A stretch of DNA of 64,000 nt from Lentisphaeria bacterium UBA4640 (GCA_002405835.1 DHMO01000053.1:38240-102239), one strand, 5' to 3'; numbered from the stretch's first letter, positions 8,678 through 18,245 are shown. The notes: generated from the sequence alone by a model not told the origin. Translations and numbers: made by a program.

Positions 8678-9541
8678 TCAAAGTTTCTGCTTGCGGTATT
8701 CGCGCGGGGAGCAGCCGTGGTACTGCCGGAATGCGGTCGCGAAGCGCGAAAGCGAACGGTAGCCAAGCTGAAATGCGATTTCCTTGACCGGCTGATCCGT
8801 CTGCCGGAGCAGCTGTTCGGCGGTCCGCATGCGGAACTGCGTTTTGTACTGCTGCGGACTCTGTTTGAACTGTTTCTGAAAAATTCCGCTGAGTTTTTCG
8901 CGCGACAGCTTCATTTTTCTGGAAAACTCCGCGATGGAGCATGGCGTGTGAATATTCATCTGCAGAAGCTGAATCACATCCGATGAGCCGTTCTGCGTGT
9001 GAATCTGGTCGCGGATTTCCAGCAGGATTTCAAATGCGGCAGCGGATACGGCATTCAGAGTCGCGGGATCGGCTTTCCGGTAAACGACCACGAGACGGGA
9101 GAGCATCTGGACAATTTTCCCGACGTCTTTCAGCTGGTAGACTTTGCCGCATTCAATCGAAAACGAGGCGAGAATAATTTCTGCAAGAAAACCGCGCAGT
9201 CCGAAAACGACTTTACGGCTGAATCCGTCGGGTCCGGTCTCCACGCGGTTCGGAAGCCCGATGGGAAGAATAATCATTTCATTCGCATGAACCGTTACGG
9301 GCTGATCATCGAGAATATAGCGCATGGAACCTTCCAGCACGATTTCCGCGCAGGCGTGGTTCGGTGAGTGATGAATGTAATAGTCGTTGCGCTTCCAGCG
9401 GGAAAACGGGATGATGACCGGGAAGACGACCGGCATAACAGCTTCGTAAAGCAGCATCCAGTAGACAACATCCTGGTTGTCTTCGGTTGTATTGAACTCC
9501 TCGTTCATAAACGGTGTAAGCGAGCGTTGTTTGCGCATCAT
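8678..9541 (-). CDS. AraC-family transcriptional regulator
   Basis: 287 residues. The N-terminal ~150 residues look like an AraC cupin ligand-binding domain (HACAEIVLEGSMRYILDDQPVTV, then ANEMIILPIGLPNRV). Residues ~190-287 are the double helix-turn-helix domain: SIAEFSRKMKLSREKLSGIFQKQFKQSPQQY, then VKEIAFQLGYRSLSRFATAFRQYHGCSPREYRK, which carries the second-helix signature. Starts ATGATG behind AAAGGA. Its stop abuts that of the XRE regulator (convergent, no gap). It faces away from the radical SAM gene at 9674. The target is unknown; glycan-use genes are common targets for this family. Confidence 0.9.
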   Translation of the reverse strand: MMRKQRSLTPFMNEEFNTTEDNQDVVYWMLLYEAVMPVVFPVIIPFSRWKRNDYYIHHSPNHACAEIVLEGSMRYILDDQPVTVHANEMIILPIGLPNRVETGPDGFSRKVVFGLRGFLAEIILASFSIECGKVYQLKDVGKIVQMLSRLVVVYRKADPATLNAVSAAAFEILLEIRDQIHTQNGSSDVIQLLQMNIHTPCSIAEFSRKMKLSREKLSGIFQKQFKQSPQQYKTQFRMRTAEQLLRQTDQPVKEIAFQLGYRSLSRFATAFRQYHGCSPREYRKQKL

Positions 9542-9564
9542 CAGAATCCTTTTTGAGTAAAGTT

Positions 9565-9592
9565 ACCATAACCGTTATTCCCGCTTTTTCAA
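9565..9592 (-). promoter_or_regulatory. Predicted promoter of the AraC regulator
   Basis: Minus strand: TTGAAA (9587-9592), 16-base spacer, TATGGT (9565-9570). Confidence 0.4.
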
Positions 9593-9620
9593 GGGGAATA
9601 AAAACTTTTGCCGAAATGAT

Positions 9621-9649
9621 TTGCGCTGTACGGGATTTTATGCTATATT
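9621..9649 (+). promoter_or_regulatory. Predicted promoter of the radical SAM gene
   Basis: TTGCGC (9621-9626), 17-base spacer, TATATT (9644-9649). A CGGAG ribosome-binding site follows, before the ATG at 9674. Confidence 0.4.
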
Positions 9650-9673
9650 TCCGCACAAAAACGGAGATTTATC

Positions 9674-10552
9674 ATGAACGAATGTCATTCCTGCGCCCGC
9701 GAATGCGGAGTGGACCGGAACTGCCGGACAGGGTTCTGCAAAATGGGAAACAACCCGGTCGTCGCCCGCGCCGGCCTGCACTTCTGGGAAGAACCCTGCA
9801 TCAGCGGAACCAAAGGCTCCGGAACGGTCTTCTTTTCCGGCTGCAACCTGCGCTGCGTCTACTGCCAGAACTACGAGATCAGCAGTGAATGCCAGGGAAA
9901 AGAGGTTACCGTGGAACGGCTGCGGGAAATTTACCGCGAACTCATTGCGAAAGGTGCGCACAATATCAATCTGGTGACGCCGATGCATTTTTCCGATGCG
10001 GTTCTGGAATCGCTGGACGCCCCCCTCCCCGTCCCGGTGGTCTGCAATACAAACGGATACGAATCTGTTGAAAATCTGAAGAGGTTCGAAGGCAGATTCC
10101 AGATTTATCTTCCGGATGTCAAATACAGCGACGATGCTCTCGCAGAACGTTTTTCGAGCGCAAAGGACTACTTCAAAACAGCGAAACGCGCAATCCGCGA
10201 AATGCTCCGTCAGACGGGTTCGTTCCGGATTGACGAAGAGACCGGACTCATGCAGCGCGGAGTCATCATCCGGCATCTGCTTCTGCCGAACCATGTGGAA
10301 AACACGCTCCGCATAATCGACTGGGTCGCAGAAACGTTTGAACCGGGCGAGGTCATGTTCAGCCTTATGCGGCAGTACATCCCGCACGGACGGTCCGCCG
10401 AATTCGCCGATCTCAACCGCAAAGTCACCGATGAGGAATACAAACGCGTTGAAGATCATCTTTTCGAATCCGGCATAGAGGATGGTTTTGTACAGGATCA
10501 GGAATCTGCAAGCGATTCTTTTATTCCCTCCTTTGACGGCACGGGCGTTTAA
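9674..10552 (+). CDS. Radical SAM protein related to PflA/PflX-type proteins (COG1313-like)
   Basis: 292 residues. The radical SAM cluster motif is C57-x3-C61-x2-C64 (SGCNLRCVYCQNYEIS). An unusual Cys-rich N-terminus (C4, C7, C11, C17, C22) resembles the extra metal-binding segment of the uncharacterised PflA-related group represented by PflX. Downstream segments NLVTPMHF, VCNTNGYE and YLPDVKYSDD follow the order of the partial TIM barrel. Some relatives are annotated as glycyl-radical enzyme activators, but no glycyl-radical partner is adjacent; NrdD in this window has its own NrdG. A free-standing, single-gene unit with its own promoter. The substrate is unknown. Confidence 0.85.
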   Translation: MNECHSCARECGVDRNCRTGFCKMGNNPVVARAGLHFWEEPCISGTKGSGTVFFSGCNLRCVYCQNYEISSECQGKEVTVERLREIYRELIAKGAHNINLVTPMHFSDAVLESLDAPLPVPVVCNTNGYESVENLKRFEGRFQIYLPDVKYSDDALAERFSSAKDYFKTAKRAIREMLRQTGSFRIDEETGLMQRGVIIRHLLLPNHVENTLRIIDWVAETFEPGEVMFSLMRQYIPHGRSAEFADLNRKVTDEEYKRVEDHLFESGIEDGFVQDQESASDSFIPSFDGTGV

Positions 10553-10623
10553 AACGTAAACTTTTTCAGCAAAATCATAAACTTTGCAGCGAAAAAGCCT
10601 CTGTTTTTTTTCTGAAAATGCAG

Positions 10624-10629
10624 TATAAT
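10624..10629 (+). promoter_or_regulatory. Predicted -10 box for the LVIVD-repeat gene
   Basis: TATAAT, a perfect consensus -10, with no good -35 at 16-18 bases upstream (TGTTTT at 10602 is the nearest). A strong AGGAGG ribosome-binding site lies at 10650-10655. Confidence 0.35.
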
Positions 10630-10660
10630 ATATTGCAGAAAGAAAAAACAGGAGGTTGGC

Positions 10661-12643
10661 ATGAAGATTTTTTCTCTGTTGTTTTCACTGTTTCTGGTTG
10701 TCTCCGCTATGGCGGAAAACCGGATTCCGGTCACCCATGTGCCCGGGAGCGTCGGAGGAACCGCTCTTTGCGGAGAGGGCAAACTGCTCTATCTTGCCGG
10801 AGAGGGCAAACTGCAGATTTATGATACATCCGTTCCGGCAAAACCGCGCAAAATCAGTGAACTGAAAGGTCTGCCGAAGTGGGAGAGCCGCCAGATTGTT
10901 GTACATCGCGGATTCGCATATCTTACGGCGCGCCACCGCGGAGTCTGGATTATTGACGTCCGCAATCCGGAAAAACCGCGAATCGCGGGCGACTTCGACA
11001 CGGCGGAGCTCGCAACCGGAATTGAGGCTTCCGGAGATGTCCTGTTTGTTACGCTCCGGGTTTTCGGTGTGCAGATTTTTGACATCTCGGATCCGGTAAA
11101 GCCGAAACATCTCAATCTGTACCGCACCTTCGAGGCGCAATCCGCCTGCTGCGCAAACGGACTGCTTGCTGTTGGTGACTGGGGAAATTCCAGTGTGCTC
11201 CTCCTTGATGCGACCGATCCGGCACAGCCGAAACACCTCTCTAAAATAGAACTTGACGGATTCGGCGACGGCGTTTATATTCAGGGCAATATTCTCTATG
11301 CCTCCACCGGGCACAATTCCAGAAAAGGCACTCAAAAAGAACGCAAAGGCGCCGGACACGGTCTGGAGATCTTCGATATTTCCAATCCGCGCTCTCCCGT
11401 GCGTCTCGGCGGAGTCAAATTCCCGAAATTTTATGCGCTTTCCGGTGATTTCTGGATGCCGCGTCCGGCTGGAACTCTTCTTGTTGCAGCGGACACACAC
11501 AATGGACTCTTTCTGCTTGATGTGAGAGACAAACGGAATCCGCGCATAACCGGACGCACCATTCTGCCGGAAGAAAAGCCCGGAACGGCGGATTGCGTCG
11601 GCGGAATTGTGCCGGGAAACGGCGTCGTTTATCTTACAGGAGTGAAAAACGGACTCTTCGTTGCGGAGGTTCCGGAGAGCCGTCCGCTTCCGCCGCAAAC
11701 CGGAAAACTTGCAGTCCGCACGAAAAGCAGCGCAAAAGAGGTTCCGGGGTTCACCCGTTATGAATGCGGGGGGATGGTCCGCCGCGTGCGGGTCTCCGGA
11801 AATACCGTCTATGCGGCGGCTTCCGACGCCGGACTGTTTGTCTTTCAGAATACTCCGCAGGGACTTAAGGAAATTCAGCGCATAACGGGAAACCGGATTT
11901 ACGATGTTGATATTTCCGGCTCGCTTCTGGTCTCCGCCGGCAACGGTTTTGAGCTGACCGCCTACCGGATTCTTCCGGATGGTACACTGAAAAAACTCGG
12001 CTCTCTGCGCACTTGGATTCCGATGCAGATCGTTCATCTTTATGAAGACGGAAGAATTGCGGCTGTCACCGGAGGAACCGGAAGAGTCAATTTCTTCGAT
12101 CTGAGCAATCCGGAAAAGCCTGTGCTGAAAAAGTATTTTGCGGAGAAACGGATTCTTTACACCGATGTTTTCCCGGAACAGACATTGAACGGATTCCTTC
12201 CGATCAGTGTGCACGGAATGGGGCTGAGCTGGTATCATCTGAACGGGACTGCGGCGGAACGGCTGGAAAACAATCCGTCTGTCCAGTTTCATCAGCTTGA
12301 CGGCATCGCTGTTGTGAAAAACCGTTTTTTGATTCCCGCGAAACAAAATGGTTATTACCTGCTTGCGCCTGAAGATTTCGGGAAAGAGGGACTCCGGAAA
12401 GAATACCGGGCAGATGTCCCTATTCTGGGACTGCCCATGTGGGATGGCGGGAACCGGCTTTTTCTCTCGGATTCCAGAAACGGCATTGTTTCCGAATTCG
12501 ACGCGTCTTCACCGGAACACCTGAAGCTGATCCGGAAAGTCGATGTTCATCCCGGAACCGCCGGACGTGCGGCTCTGCTGAACGGACGCCTCGTCATCCC
12601 TGCCGGGTTCTCCGGGTTCTATCTTGAAAACAACAAACAGTGA
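10661..12643 (+). CDS. Exported LVIVD-repeat beta-propeller protein
   Basis: 660 residues with a signal peptide (MKIFSLLFSLFLVVSAMAEN). LVIVD-type repeats are plain: VWIIDVRNPEKPRIAG, VQIFDISDPVKPKHLN, VLLLDATDPAQPKHLS, LEIFDISNPRSPVRLG and LFLLDVRDKRNPRITG, then a weaker VNFFDLSNPEKPVLKK copy after residue 470. Repeats of this kind fold into beta-propellers and are found in cell-surface proteins, mostly of unknown function; no catalytic motif is visible. It is followed within 33 bases by a prepilin-like gene and then by the giant glycosidase, so it probably acts at the cell surface in glycan binding or handling. Confidence 0.85.
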   Translation: MKIFSLLFSLFLVVSAMAENRIPVTHVPGSVGGTALCGEGKLLYLAGEGKLQIYDTSVPAKPRKISELKGLPKWESRQIVVHRGFAYLTARHRGVWIIDVRNPEKPRIAGDFDTAELATGIEASGDVLFVTLRVFGVQIFDISDPVKPKHLNLYRTFEAQSACCANGLLAVGDWGNSSVLLLDATDPAQPKHLSKIELDGFGDGVYIQGNILYASTGHNSRKGTQKERKGAGHGLEIFDISNPRSPVRLGGVKFPKFYALSGDFWMPRPAGTLLVAADTHNGLFLLDVRDKRNPRITGRTILPEEKPGTADCVGGIVPGNGVVYLTGVKNGLFVAEVPESRPLPPQTGKLAVRTKSSAKEVPGFTRYECGGMVRRVRVSGNTVYAAASDAGLFVFQNTPQGLKEIQRITGNRIYDVDISGSLLVSAGNGFELTAYRILPDGTLKKLGSLRTWIPMQIVHLYEDGRIAAVTGGTGRVNFFDLSNPEKPVLKKYFAEKRILYTDVFPEQTLNGFLPISVHGMGLSWYHLNGTAAERLENNPSVQFHQLDGIAVVKNRFLIPAKQNGYYLLAPEDFGKEGLRKEYRADVPILGLPMWDGGNRLFLSDSRNGIVSEFDASSPEHLKLIRKVDVHPGTAGRAALLNGRLVIPAGFSGFYLENNKQ

Positions 12644-12675
12644 AAAGTGAATAAAAACGAAAGGAAGGCTGCACA

Positions 12676-13398
12676 ATGGGAACTCATTCAACCGGAAGAA
12701 ACATTTCATATTTCAAGCGCAAATCCTGCAGATTTACCCTCATAGAGCTCCTTGTAACGATTGCCGTGATTGCAATCCTTGCCGGGATGCTGCTGCCGGC
12801 GCTGAATTCCGCACGGGATAAAGCGCGCGGAATCAACTGCACCTCGAACCTCAAACAGATCGGAACGCTGGAACTGCTTTATGCGGAAGCCAACGACGGA
12901 TACGGTCCGGCATTCCAGGACAAGATTGATACTGTCCTCTATCGTTGGCAGGACTTCCTCATGCCGTATTACAAAAGCGGACAGCCTTTCGAGCCAGGTT
13001 CCTACCGAAAGTATCTTGACAGCTCCAACAAGGTGTATATCCCGATCGGAATTTTCGCGTGTCCCTCCAGCGGGTCCATCGATATGAACAAAAATGATAT
13101 TGCGCATTACGGATTGAACCGCTATCCTTCGCTGACTGGTGAACATCAGCGTCCTTCACGGCGGATTCTTTTTACGAAGCGTCCCTCGCTGCGAACCTAT
13201 ACAGGCGATGTTTTCTATGACTCGACGATAACCACTGACCGCGAATTCCGTTACAGCGCAATCGAACACATGGGGTTCCGCCACACAGGACGGTTCAACA
13301 CGAATTTCGTGGACGGACATTGCGAAGCACGTTCCATCAACGGAATCCCGCCATCGCTCAACAATGATTTCTGGGGATTCAAAACAACAGAAAACTGA
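12676..13398 (+). CDS. Type II secretion-like prepilin with H-X9-DG domain
   Basis: 240 residues. After a basic leader (residues 1-~20) comes the type IV pilin N-methylation motif FTLIELLVTIAVIAILAGML, in which the prepilin peptidase cuts before the F and the +5 E is conserved. The next ~20 hydrophobic residues form the pilin helix (ending LLPALNSARDKA). Near the C-terminus HTGRFNTNFVDG fits the H-x(9)-DG signature of the prepilin-associated domain (DUF1559-like) that is greatly expanded in Lentisphaerota and Planctomycetota. GGAAGG precedes the ATG. It lies between the LVIVD protein and the giant glycosidase; such pseudopilins may help display or secrete polysaccharide-degrading enzymes, though that role is unproven. 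Confidence 0.93.
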   Translation: MGTHSTGRNISYFKRKSCRFTLIELLVTIAVIAILAGMLLPALNSARDKARGINCTSNLKQIGTLELLYAEANDGYGPAFQDKIDTVLYRWQDFLMPYYKSGQPFEPGSYRKYLDSSNKVYIPIGIFACPSSGSIDMNKNDIAHYGLNRYPSLTGEHQRPSRRILFTKRPSLRTYTGDVFYDSTITTDREFRYSAIEHMGFRHTGRFNTNFVDGHCEARSINGIPPSLNNDFWGFKTTEN

Positions 13399-13406
13399 GG
13401 TGCGGC

Positions 13407-16400
13407 ATGAAACGAATCCTTTTTTCCCTTTTTCTGTTCTCTCTCGTTTCCCTTTATGCGGAATCGTATGAATTGTTCCGTGCGGGAAAAGAGAAAGCCG
13501 GACATTACGGAAACGCATCCGTGGAAAAAACGGTTGAGAATGAGAAACATGCAGTCCGCATACGTTTCGGGGCGCAGAACAAAGTTTTCAGCGGAGCTGT
13601 CGTTCTGCGCGGGATTTCGTTTTCCAAGATTCCGCAAAATGCCGGATTCGACCGGATTGTTCTGACCTTCAAGGGAAACGGCGAGCCTGGCAATTTCGTC
13701 CTTCTGCTGACCGATTCTGCCGGAGGCGAATGGTGCTGGAACGGAATCCGCTGGCAGGGCAGCGCCTCAATCTCATCCGCCGCGGATTTCTGGCAGCGCC
13801 GCGTCTTTCTTGCAAAGGATTTCAAGCCGCAGAACGACAAAGCCAAAGGCGGAGCTCCGGATCTGCACAAACTGCAGAATATTCAGCTCGCAGTCGGGAT
13901 CCGTCTGAAATCTCCCGATGAACGCCGTGCCGATTTTCTGCTGGCTTCCATTGTGCTCGACGACCGGGAACAGGGCGGTCCCGTTGAAGACTGGAACGCT
14001 GGAGAATCCGCTGAAGGGGAAACTCATGCCAGGACGCCGCATTCCGTCACGCTCGCTGAATCCGCATTCAAGATGATTCCCGAATCGGAATACCGGCTTC
14101 CGGCGTGGGTGAACTGGGATTTGCGGCAGGCTTACCGGAGCGGTTCCGCTTTGCGTGCGACTGTTTCGCTGAACAATTACTGGCAGTTCTCTCCGGTCGC
14201 GGCGTCGGATTCGCAGAAGCTGATCCGCTCGGGACGTCCCCTGCCCTCCGCCGGGAAAATCCCGCAGGGGAAAACTCTTTATGCTCCGGTTCCTGGAACA
14301 TGGGACACGCAAAGCGGAACTCCGGTTCTTGATGTTTCGAAAAAGCGGGCAAAAGGACAGAATGGCGTTTCGCTTTCCAATTTTGCGCAGGGCTGGTACC
14401 GGCGCGCGCTGAACATTCCGGAATCGTGGAAAGAAAAGCAGATTCTGCTTCAGCTCGATGCGGTTTCCGATGAAGCCCGCGTCTTTGTCAACGGCATTCC
14501 TTCCGGCGATCCGGTCATCGGGTCGGGGACCGTTGACATTACCCCGTTTCTGAAGCCCGGAGTTTCCAATGACCTCGCGATTTTTGTTCAGTACAACGGA
14601 TTTCCATTTGATAAAAGTCACGGCAAATATGAGGAATTCAGGAAGCATCCCGCTTGCGGTGACTGGTGGTTCGGATGGCACAACGGGCCCGGGCTGGCCG
14701 ATGACGTCTCGCTTCTTGTCATTCCCAAAGAGGAGCAGCTGGATGATTTGCGCATAGTCTCTTCCGTCGAAAACGGTACGCTGCAGGCGGACGCCTCGTT
14801 TGCCAACCGGACGGGGAAAAGCGGGGAATATGTTTTCCGGGCGGCAGTTTATCATAAAGACAGGGAAGTTCTGCATCTGCCGGCTCTCCGGAAAACGATC
14901 GGAGCGGGGCAAAAGGTCCGCATTCCCCTTGTCTCGCAATGGGAAAAGCCCGTTCTCTGGTCGCCGGACAAACCGGAACTCCTCCGGCTTGTCTTCACGG
15001 TCTCACGCAATGGAAAGGTTCTGGACCGTCTGGAAGACCGTTTCGGATTCCGCGAGCTGACGATCCGCGGAGCCGATTTTTATCTGAACGGGATTCCGCG
15101 TCGGCTCAAGTTCTTCAGCAATCAGGTTCCGTACACGAAAATGCCGGAAGAATCGATCCGCACGTATTTGAAACTGTGGAAGGAGATGAATTTCAACGGC
15201 ATTATTTATGAATCGCCGGACCGTCGGGTTGTCCGGATCGCCGATGAAGTCGGGCTTCTGGTCGCCATGCGCGGAGTGCTTCCGAAACTCGTCCGCAACG
15301 GAGTTTACCTTCCCGGTGTTTCCAACAGCGGCTATCCGGCGGAGATTTATCTTTCCGGCAAACTCCGGAATGCCCGGCAGGAACACGAACGCGCCATTCG
15401 CGGAATCGTTTCCAAATTCCGGAACAATCCATCCATTGTAATCTGGGCAATAAACCCGCTGCTCTGCTACAATCCGGAATGGATCAATCCGGGAATGCTC
15501 GGTTCGGAAAGTGCACCGAACGATCTGACCACTGCAACTCTTATTGAAGAAAACATGCTGCGCCGTCTCGATCCGGGACGTCTTGTCATGCAGAGCATGG
15601 GCGCAAACACGGGCGCAATCATCACAGCGAATCCGTATCCGACGTTTGACAACCAGCCGGATGAATGGGCGGACTGGCCGCTGCGCTGGGCTGAGCACCG
15701 GAAGAAACCGCTTGTTCTCGAAGAGGTCGCCCTTCCCTTCTGGAATAATTTTGCAAACTGGACCGACTCGCTCTCCGGCGACAAAACCTCCTTCTATGAT
15801 CTCCGGCAGCTCTATTATGAGCAGGCGGCACGGTATTTCGGCGATTCCGTCTATGCGCTTTCTTCTCCGAAAAGCGATGACCGCAAGTGGAATCTCTCAA
15901 CGGGAGAAACCGTGAAACGCGACGGGACGGAGCTTGCGCGTCTTGATCCCGCGGCAGTCAAAACGAAATGCATGTATATGACACGCTGTCTGCGCGCATG
16001 GCGGATGTACGGTGTTTCCGGAATCTGGCCGTTTGAGGATGCGGATGAATACTTCAGCTTCTTCCGTCAGCGCATTCCGGCGGAGCCGGTTGACGTCACG
16101 CGTCCGGGCATCAAACCGGAATGGGGAAGCGCGTCGCCGCGTCCGGGGATCAGTCCGGTTTTTCATGCAATGCAGGAACTTCAGAAACCGGTCCTTGCAT
16201 ATATCGGGGGAGAACAGGCGCATTTCACGGAACAGTCCCGCAACTTCCGGATCGGCGAGAGCGTAGAAAAGCAGATGCTCTTTTCCAATGATGCGCCGTC
16301 GGCTCTGGATATTCGGGCAAAATGGGAACTTGTAAATTCCGCAACCGGGAAAATCTGCATACAGGGCGTGTGGAACGGAACTCTTCCTCCCGGGAGCATC

Positions 16401-18245
16401 CGGAAAATTCCCTTCCGGTTCCGCATGGACTCTCCGGGCGAATACGAACTCCGTTTTCAGGCGGAAGGCGGGAACAGCGTCTCGCATGATACGTTCCGTT
16501 TAACCGCATTTCCCGCGCCGGAACGGAGAACTTTCTCCAAAACAGTCCGTCTTTACGACACGGTCGGGAAAACGGAAAAATTGCTGAAAAAGCTGGGCGT
16601 TCCGTTCACCCGTGATCTTTCGGCAAAGACGGATACTGTGGTGGTCGGCGCTCTTTCGATGGATGAAACATTCCTGCGCGAAGCCCGTAAAAACGGACTG
16701 GAACAGCAAATCCGGTCAGGAACCTCGCTTCTCGTCTTTGCGCAGAAAGCGGACTCGCCGATGAAACCGTATCTGGAAGAGCGGCGAACACGGAACGTCT
16801 TTGTGAAGGATTCCGCACATCCGCTTCTGCAAGGGCTTCCGGCTCAGGCATTTGCGCAGTGGCGCGGTGCACCGGACAAGATGGAGCCGTATCCCCGTAC
16901 AGGAACTTCCGCGGCGAACGGGCGTTTCATGCACTGGGGAAGCCGGGGAACTGTCGCAACATTTGTTCAGGACAAACCCGATTCGGGACGTTTCCGCGTT
17001 CTGCTCGACTGCGACGCCGACCTTTCCCGTTCCGCTCTTCAGGAAAACTTTGTCAGAGAGGGACGCATTCTCTTCTGCATGCTTGATCTGGAGGAGCGGC
17101 AGGGTGTTGAGCCGATGGCGGATGAACTTGCAGCGCGTCTGTTCCGTTATCTGGAGAATCCGGAAAAACTTCCGCGCAGGAATGCGGTGTTCTCCGGATC
17201 GGCGAAAACGGCGCAACTGCTGGAAACTCTCGGGTTTGCATTCACCGTTTCCGATAAGATTCCGGAGGACTGCGAACTTCTGACCGTCGATTCCGAAACC
17301 CGGATTCCGGTTTCGGAGCTCCGTGCGTTTGCCGGACGCGGCAAAATTGTTCTTCTGCTGAAACCCGATGCGGCTCAGGCGGAACTGCTGCATTCCGGAC
17401 TTCAGACGGAACCGGTCCGGCTGGCAAAGAGCGGAGTTTCGGAGATATGGAAGCGCGGACTCGGCAATTCGGATTTTTACTTCAATCCGGTCCGCACGCT
17501 CCGGACGTTCGGCAATGAGGAGATTCTCAAATCGGAAGGAAACATTATCGCGCTTTCGGTTCTTCCGGAGGACTTTCAGCAGAATTCTTCGGCGGTCAAA
17601 GCACGGCGTATTCTCTCCGTCCTTCTGACCAATCTCGGAGTTTCCGCGCGGGATGAGTTTTCCATACCGGATCTTTCAGCTCCGCGTACCGATTTTTCAG
17701 GCGTCGCGGTTCCGTTTGCAATTGATCCGCAAAGCAAAGGCGAAGCCCTCGGCTGGCATAAGCCGGAATTCGATGATTCAAACTGGCGGAAAATCAAAAT
17801 CGGCGCATACTGGGAAACGCAGGGAATCACCATGAAGAATCCGCATTACAATCCGCGCTTTGCCGCACCATATGACGGCGATGCGTTCTACCGGATTCAT
17901 TTTACCTTGCCGCCGGAATGGAAGGGGCGTCAGCTCTATGTGGAAGCTGGACCGATCGACGACCTCGACCGCACCTGGTTCAACGGCGCGCTGATCGGTG
18001 AAACAACGGAAGCCGTGCCGAAATACTGGGAACTCGTCCGCCGCTATCCCGTTCCCGCCTCCGCGATTCGCTGGGACGGGGAAAATGTGGTTGCTGTCCG
18101 AGTGCGCGACCTGCGCTACAACGGAGGAATCCCGGGAATTTTCCGGATAACGGATGGAACTCCGGCAAAAGCGGACAATCTGTTTTATCCGGTTCCGAGC
18201 CGCCTGATTTACCGGTTCGATCCGAACCACTGGCGGCAGTGGTAA
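13407..18245 (+). CDS. Giant exported GH2-like multidomain glycosidase
   Basis: 1612 residues with a signal peptide (MKRILFSLFLFSLVSLYA). Domains in order: an N-terminal carbohydrate-binding-like beta-sandwich (~25-180); a GH2 sugar-binding jelly roll (~235-400, with WYRRALNIPESWKEKQILL, then DEARVFVNG); an Ig-like GH2 domain (~400-490); a TIM barrel (~490-800); an Ig-like segment (~925-1010); two GATase-like alpha/beta segments (~1020-1130 and ~1250-1330); and a second jelly roll (~1440-1600). In GH2 enzymes the acid/base is the E of a W-x-x-G-N-E motif; here the matching stretch is SIVIWAINPLLCYN (~671), with no Glu after the Asn. A Glu pair occurs in PLVLEEVALPFW (~767), where the nucleophile would be. 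It may use a different acid/base or be a binding protein. Located right after the prepilin gene. Confidence 0.85.
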   Translation: MKRILFSLFLFSLVSLYAESYELFRAGKEKAGHYGNASVEKTVENEKHAVRIRFGAQNKVFSGAVVLRGISFSKIPQNAGFDRIVLTFKGNGEPGNFVLLLTDSAGGEWCWNGIRWQGSASISSAADFWQRRVFLAKDFKPQNDKAKGGAPDLHKLQNIQLAVGIRLKSPDERRADFLLASIVLDDREQGGPVEDWNAGESAEGETHARTPHSVTLAESAFKMIPESEYRLPAWVNWDLRQAYRSGSALRATVSLNNYWQFSPVAASDSQKLIRSGRPLPSAGKIPQGKTLYAPVPGTWDTQSGTPVLDVSKKRAKGQNGVSLSNFAQGWYRRALNIPESWKEKQILLQLDAVSDEARVFVNGIPSGDPVIGSGTVDITPFLKPGVSNDLAIFVQYNGFPFDKSHGKYEEFRKHPACGDWWFGWHNGPGLADDVSLLVIPKEEQLDDLRIVSSVENGTLQADASFANRTGKSGEYVFRAAVYHKDREVLHLPALRKTIGAGQKVRIPLVSQWEKPVLWSPDKPELLRLVFTVSRNGKVLDRLEDRFGFRELTIRGADFYLNGIPRRLKFFSNQVPYTKMPEESIRTYLKLWKEMNFNGIIYESPDRRVVRIADEVGLLVAMRGVLPKLVRNGVYLPGVSNSGYPAEIYLSGKLRNARQEHERAIRGIVSKFRNNPSIVIWAINPLLCYNPEWINPGMLGSESAPNDLTTATLIEENMLRRLDPGRLVMQSMGANTGAIITANPYPTFDNQPDEWADWPLRWAEHRKKPLVLEEVALPFWNNFANWTDSLSGDKTSFYDLRQLYYEQAARYFGDSVYALSSPKSDDRKWNLSTGETVKRDGTELARLDPAAVKTKCMYMTRCLRAWRMYGVSGIWPFEDADEYFSFFRQRIPAEPVDVTRPGIKPEWGSASPRPGISPVFHAMQELQKPVLAYIGGEQAHFTEQSRNFRIGESVEKQMLFSNDAPSALDIRAKWELVNSATGKICIQGVWNGTLPPGSIRKIPFRFRMDSPGEYELRFQAEGGNSVSHDTFRLTAFPAPERRTFSKTVRLYDTVGKTEKLLKKLGVPFTRDLSAKTDTVVVGALSMDETFLREARKNGLEQQIRSGTSLLVFAQKADSPMKPYLEERRTRNVFVKDSAHPLLQGLPAQAFAQWRGAPDKMEPYPRTGTSAANGRFMHWGSRGTVATFVQDKPDSGRFRVLLDCDADLSRSALQENFVREGRILFCMLDLEERQGVEPMADELAARLFRYLENPEKLPRRNAVFSGSAKTAQLLETLGFAFTVSDKIPEDCELLTVDSETRIPVSELRAFAGRGKIVLLLKPDAAQAELLHSGLQTEPVRLAKSGVSEIWKRGLGNSDFYFNPVRTLRTFGNEEILKSEGNIIALSVLPEDFQQNSSAVKARRILSVLLTNLGVSARDEFSIPDLSAPRTDFSGVAVPFAIDPQSKGEALGWHKPEFDDSNWRKIKIGAYWETQGITMKNPHYNPRFAAPYDGDAFYRIHFTLPPEWKGRQLYVEAGPIDDLDRTWFNGALIGETTEAVPKYWELVRRYPVPASAIRWDGENVVAVRVRDLRYNGGIPGIFRITDGTPAKADNLFYPVPSRLIYRFDPNHWRQW

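Noticed and set aside
10685..12346. 553-codon open frame on the minus strand
   Set aside because: It is antisense to the LVIVD-repeat gene with a signal peptide and repeats on the plus strand; the antisense protein has no recognisable features.
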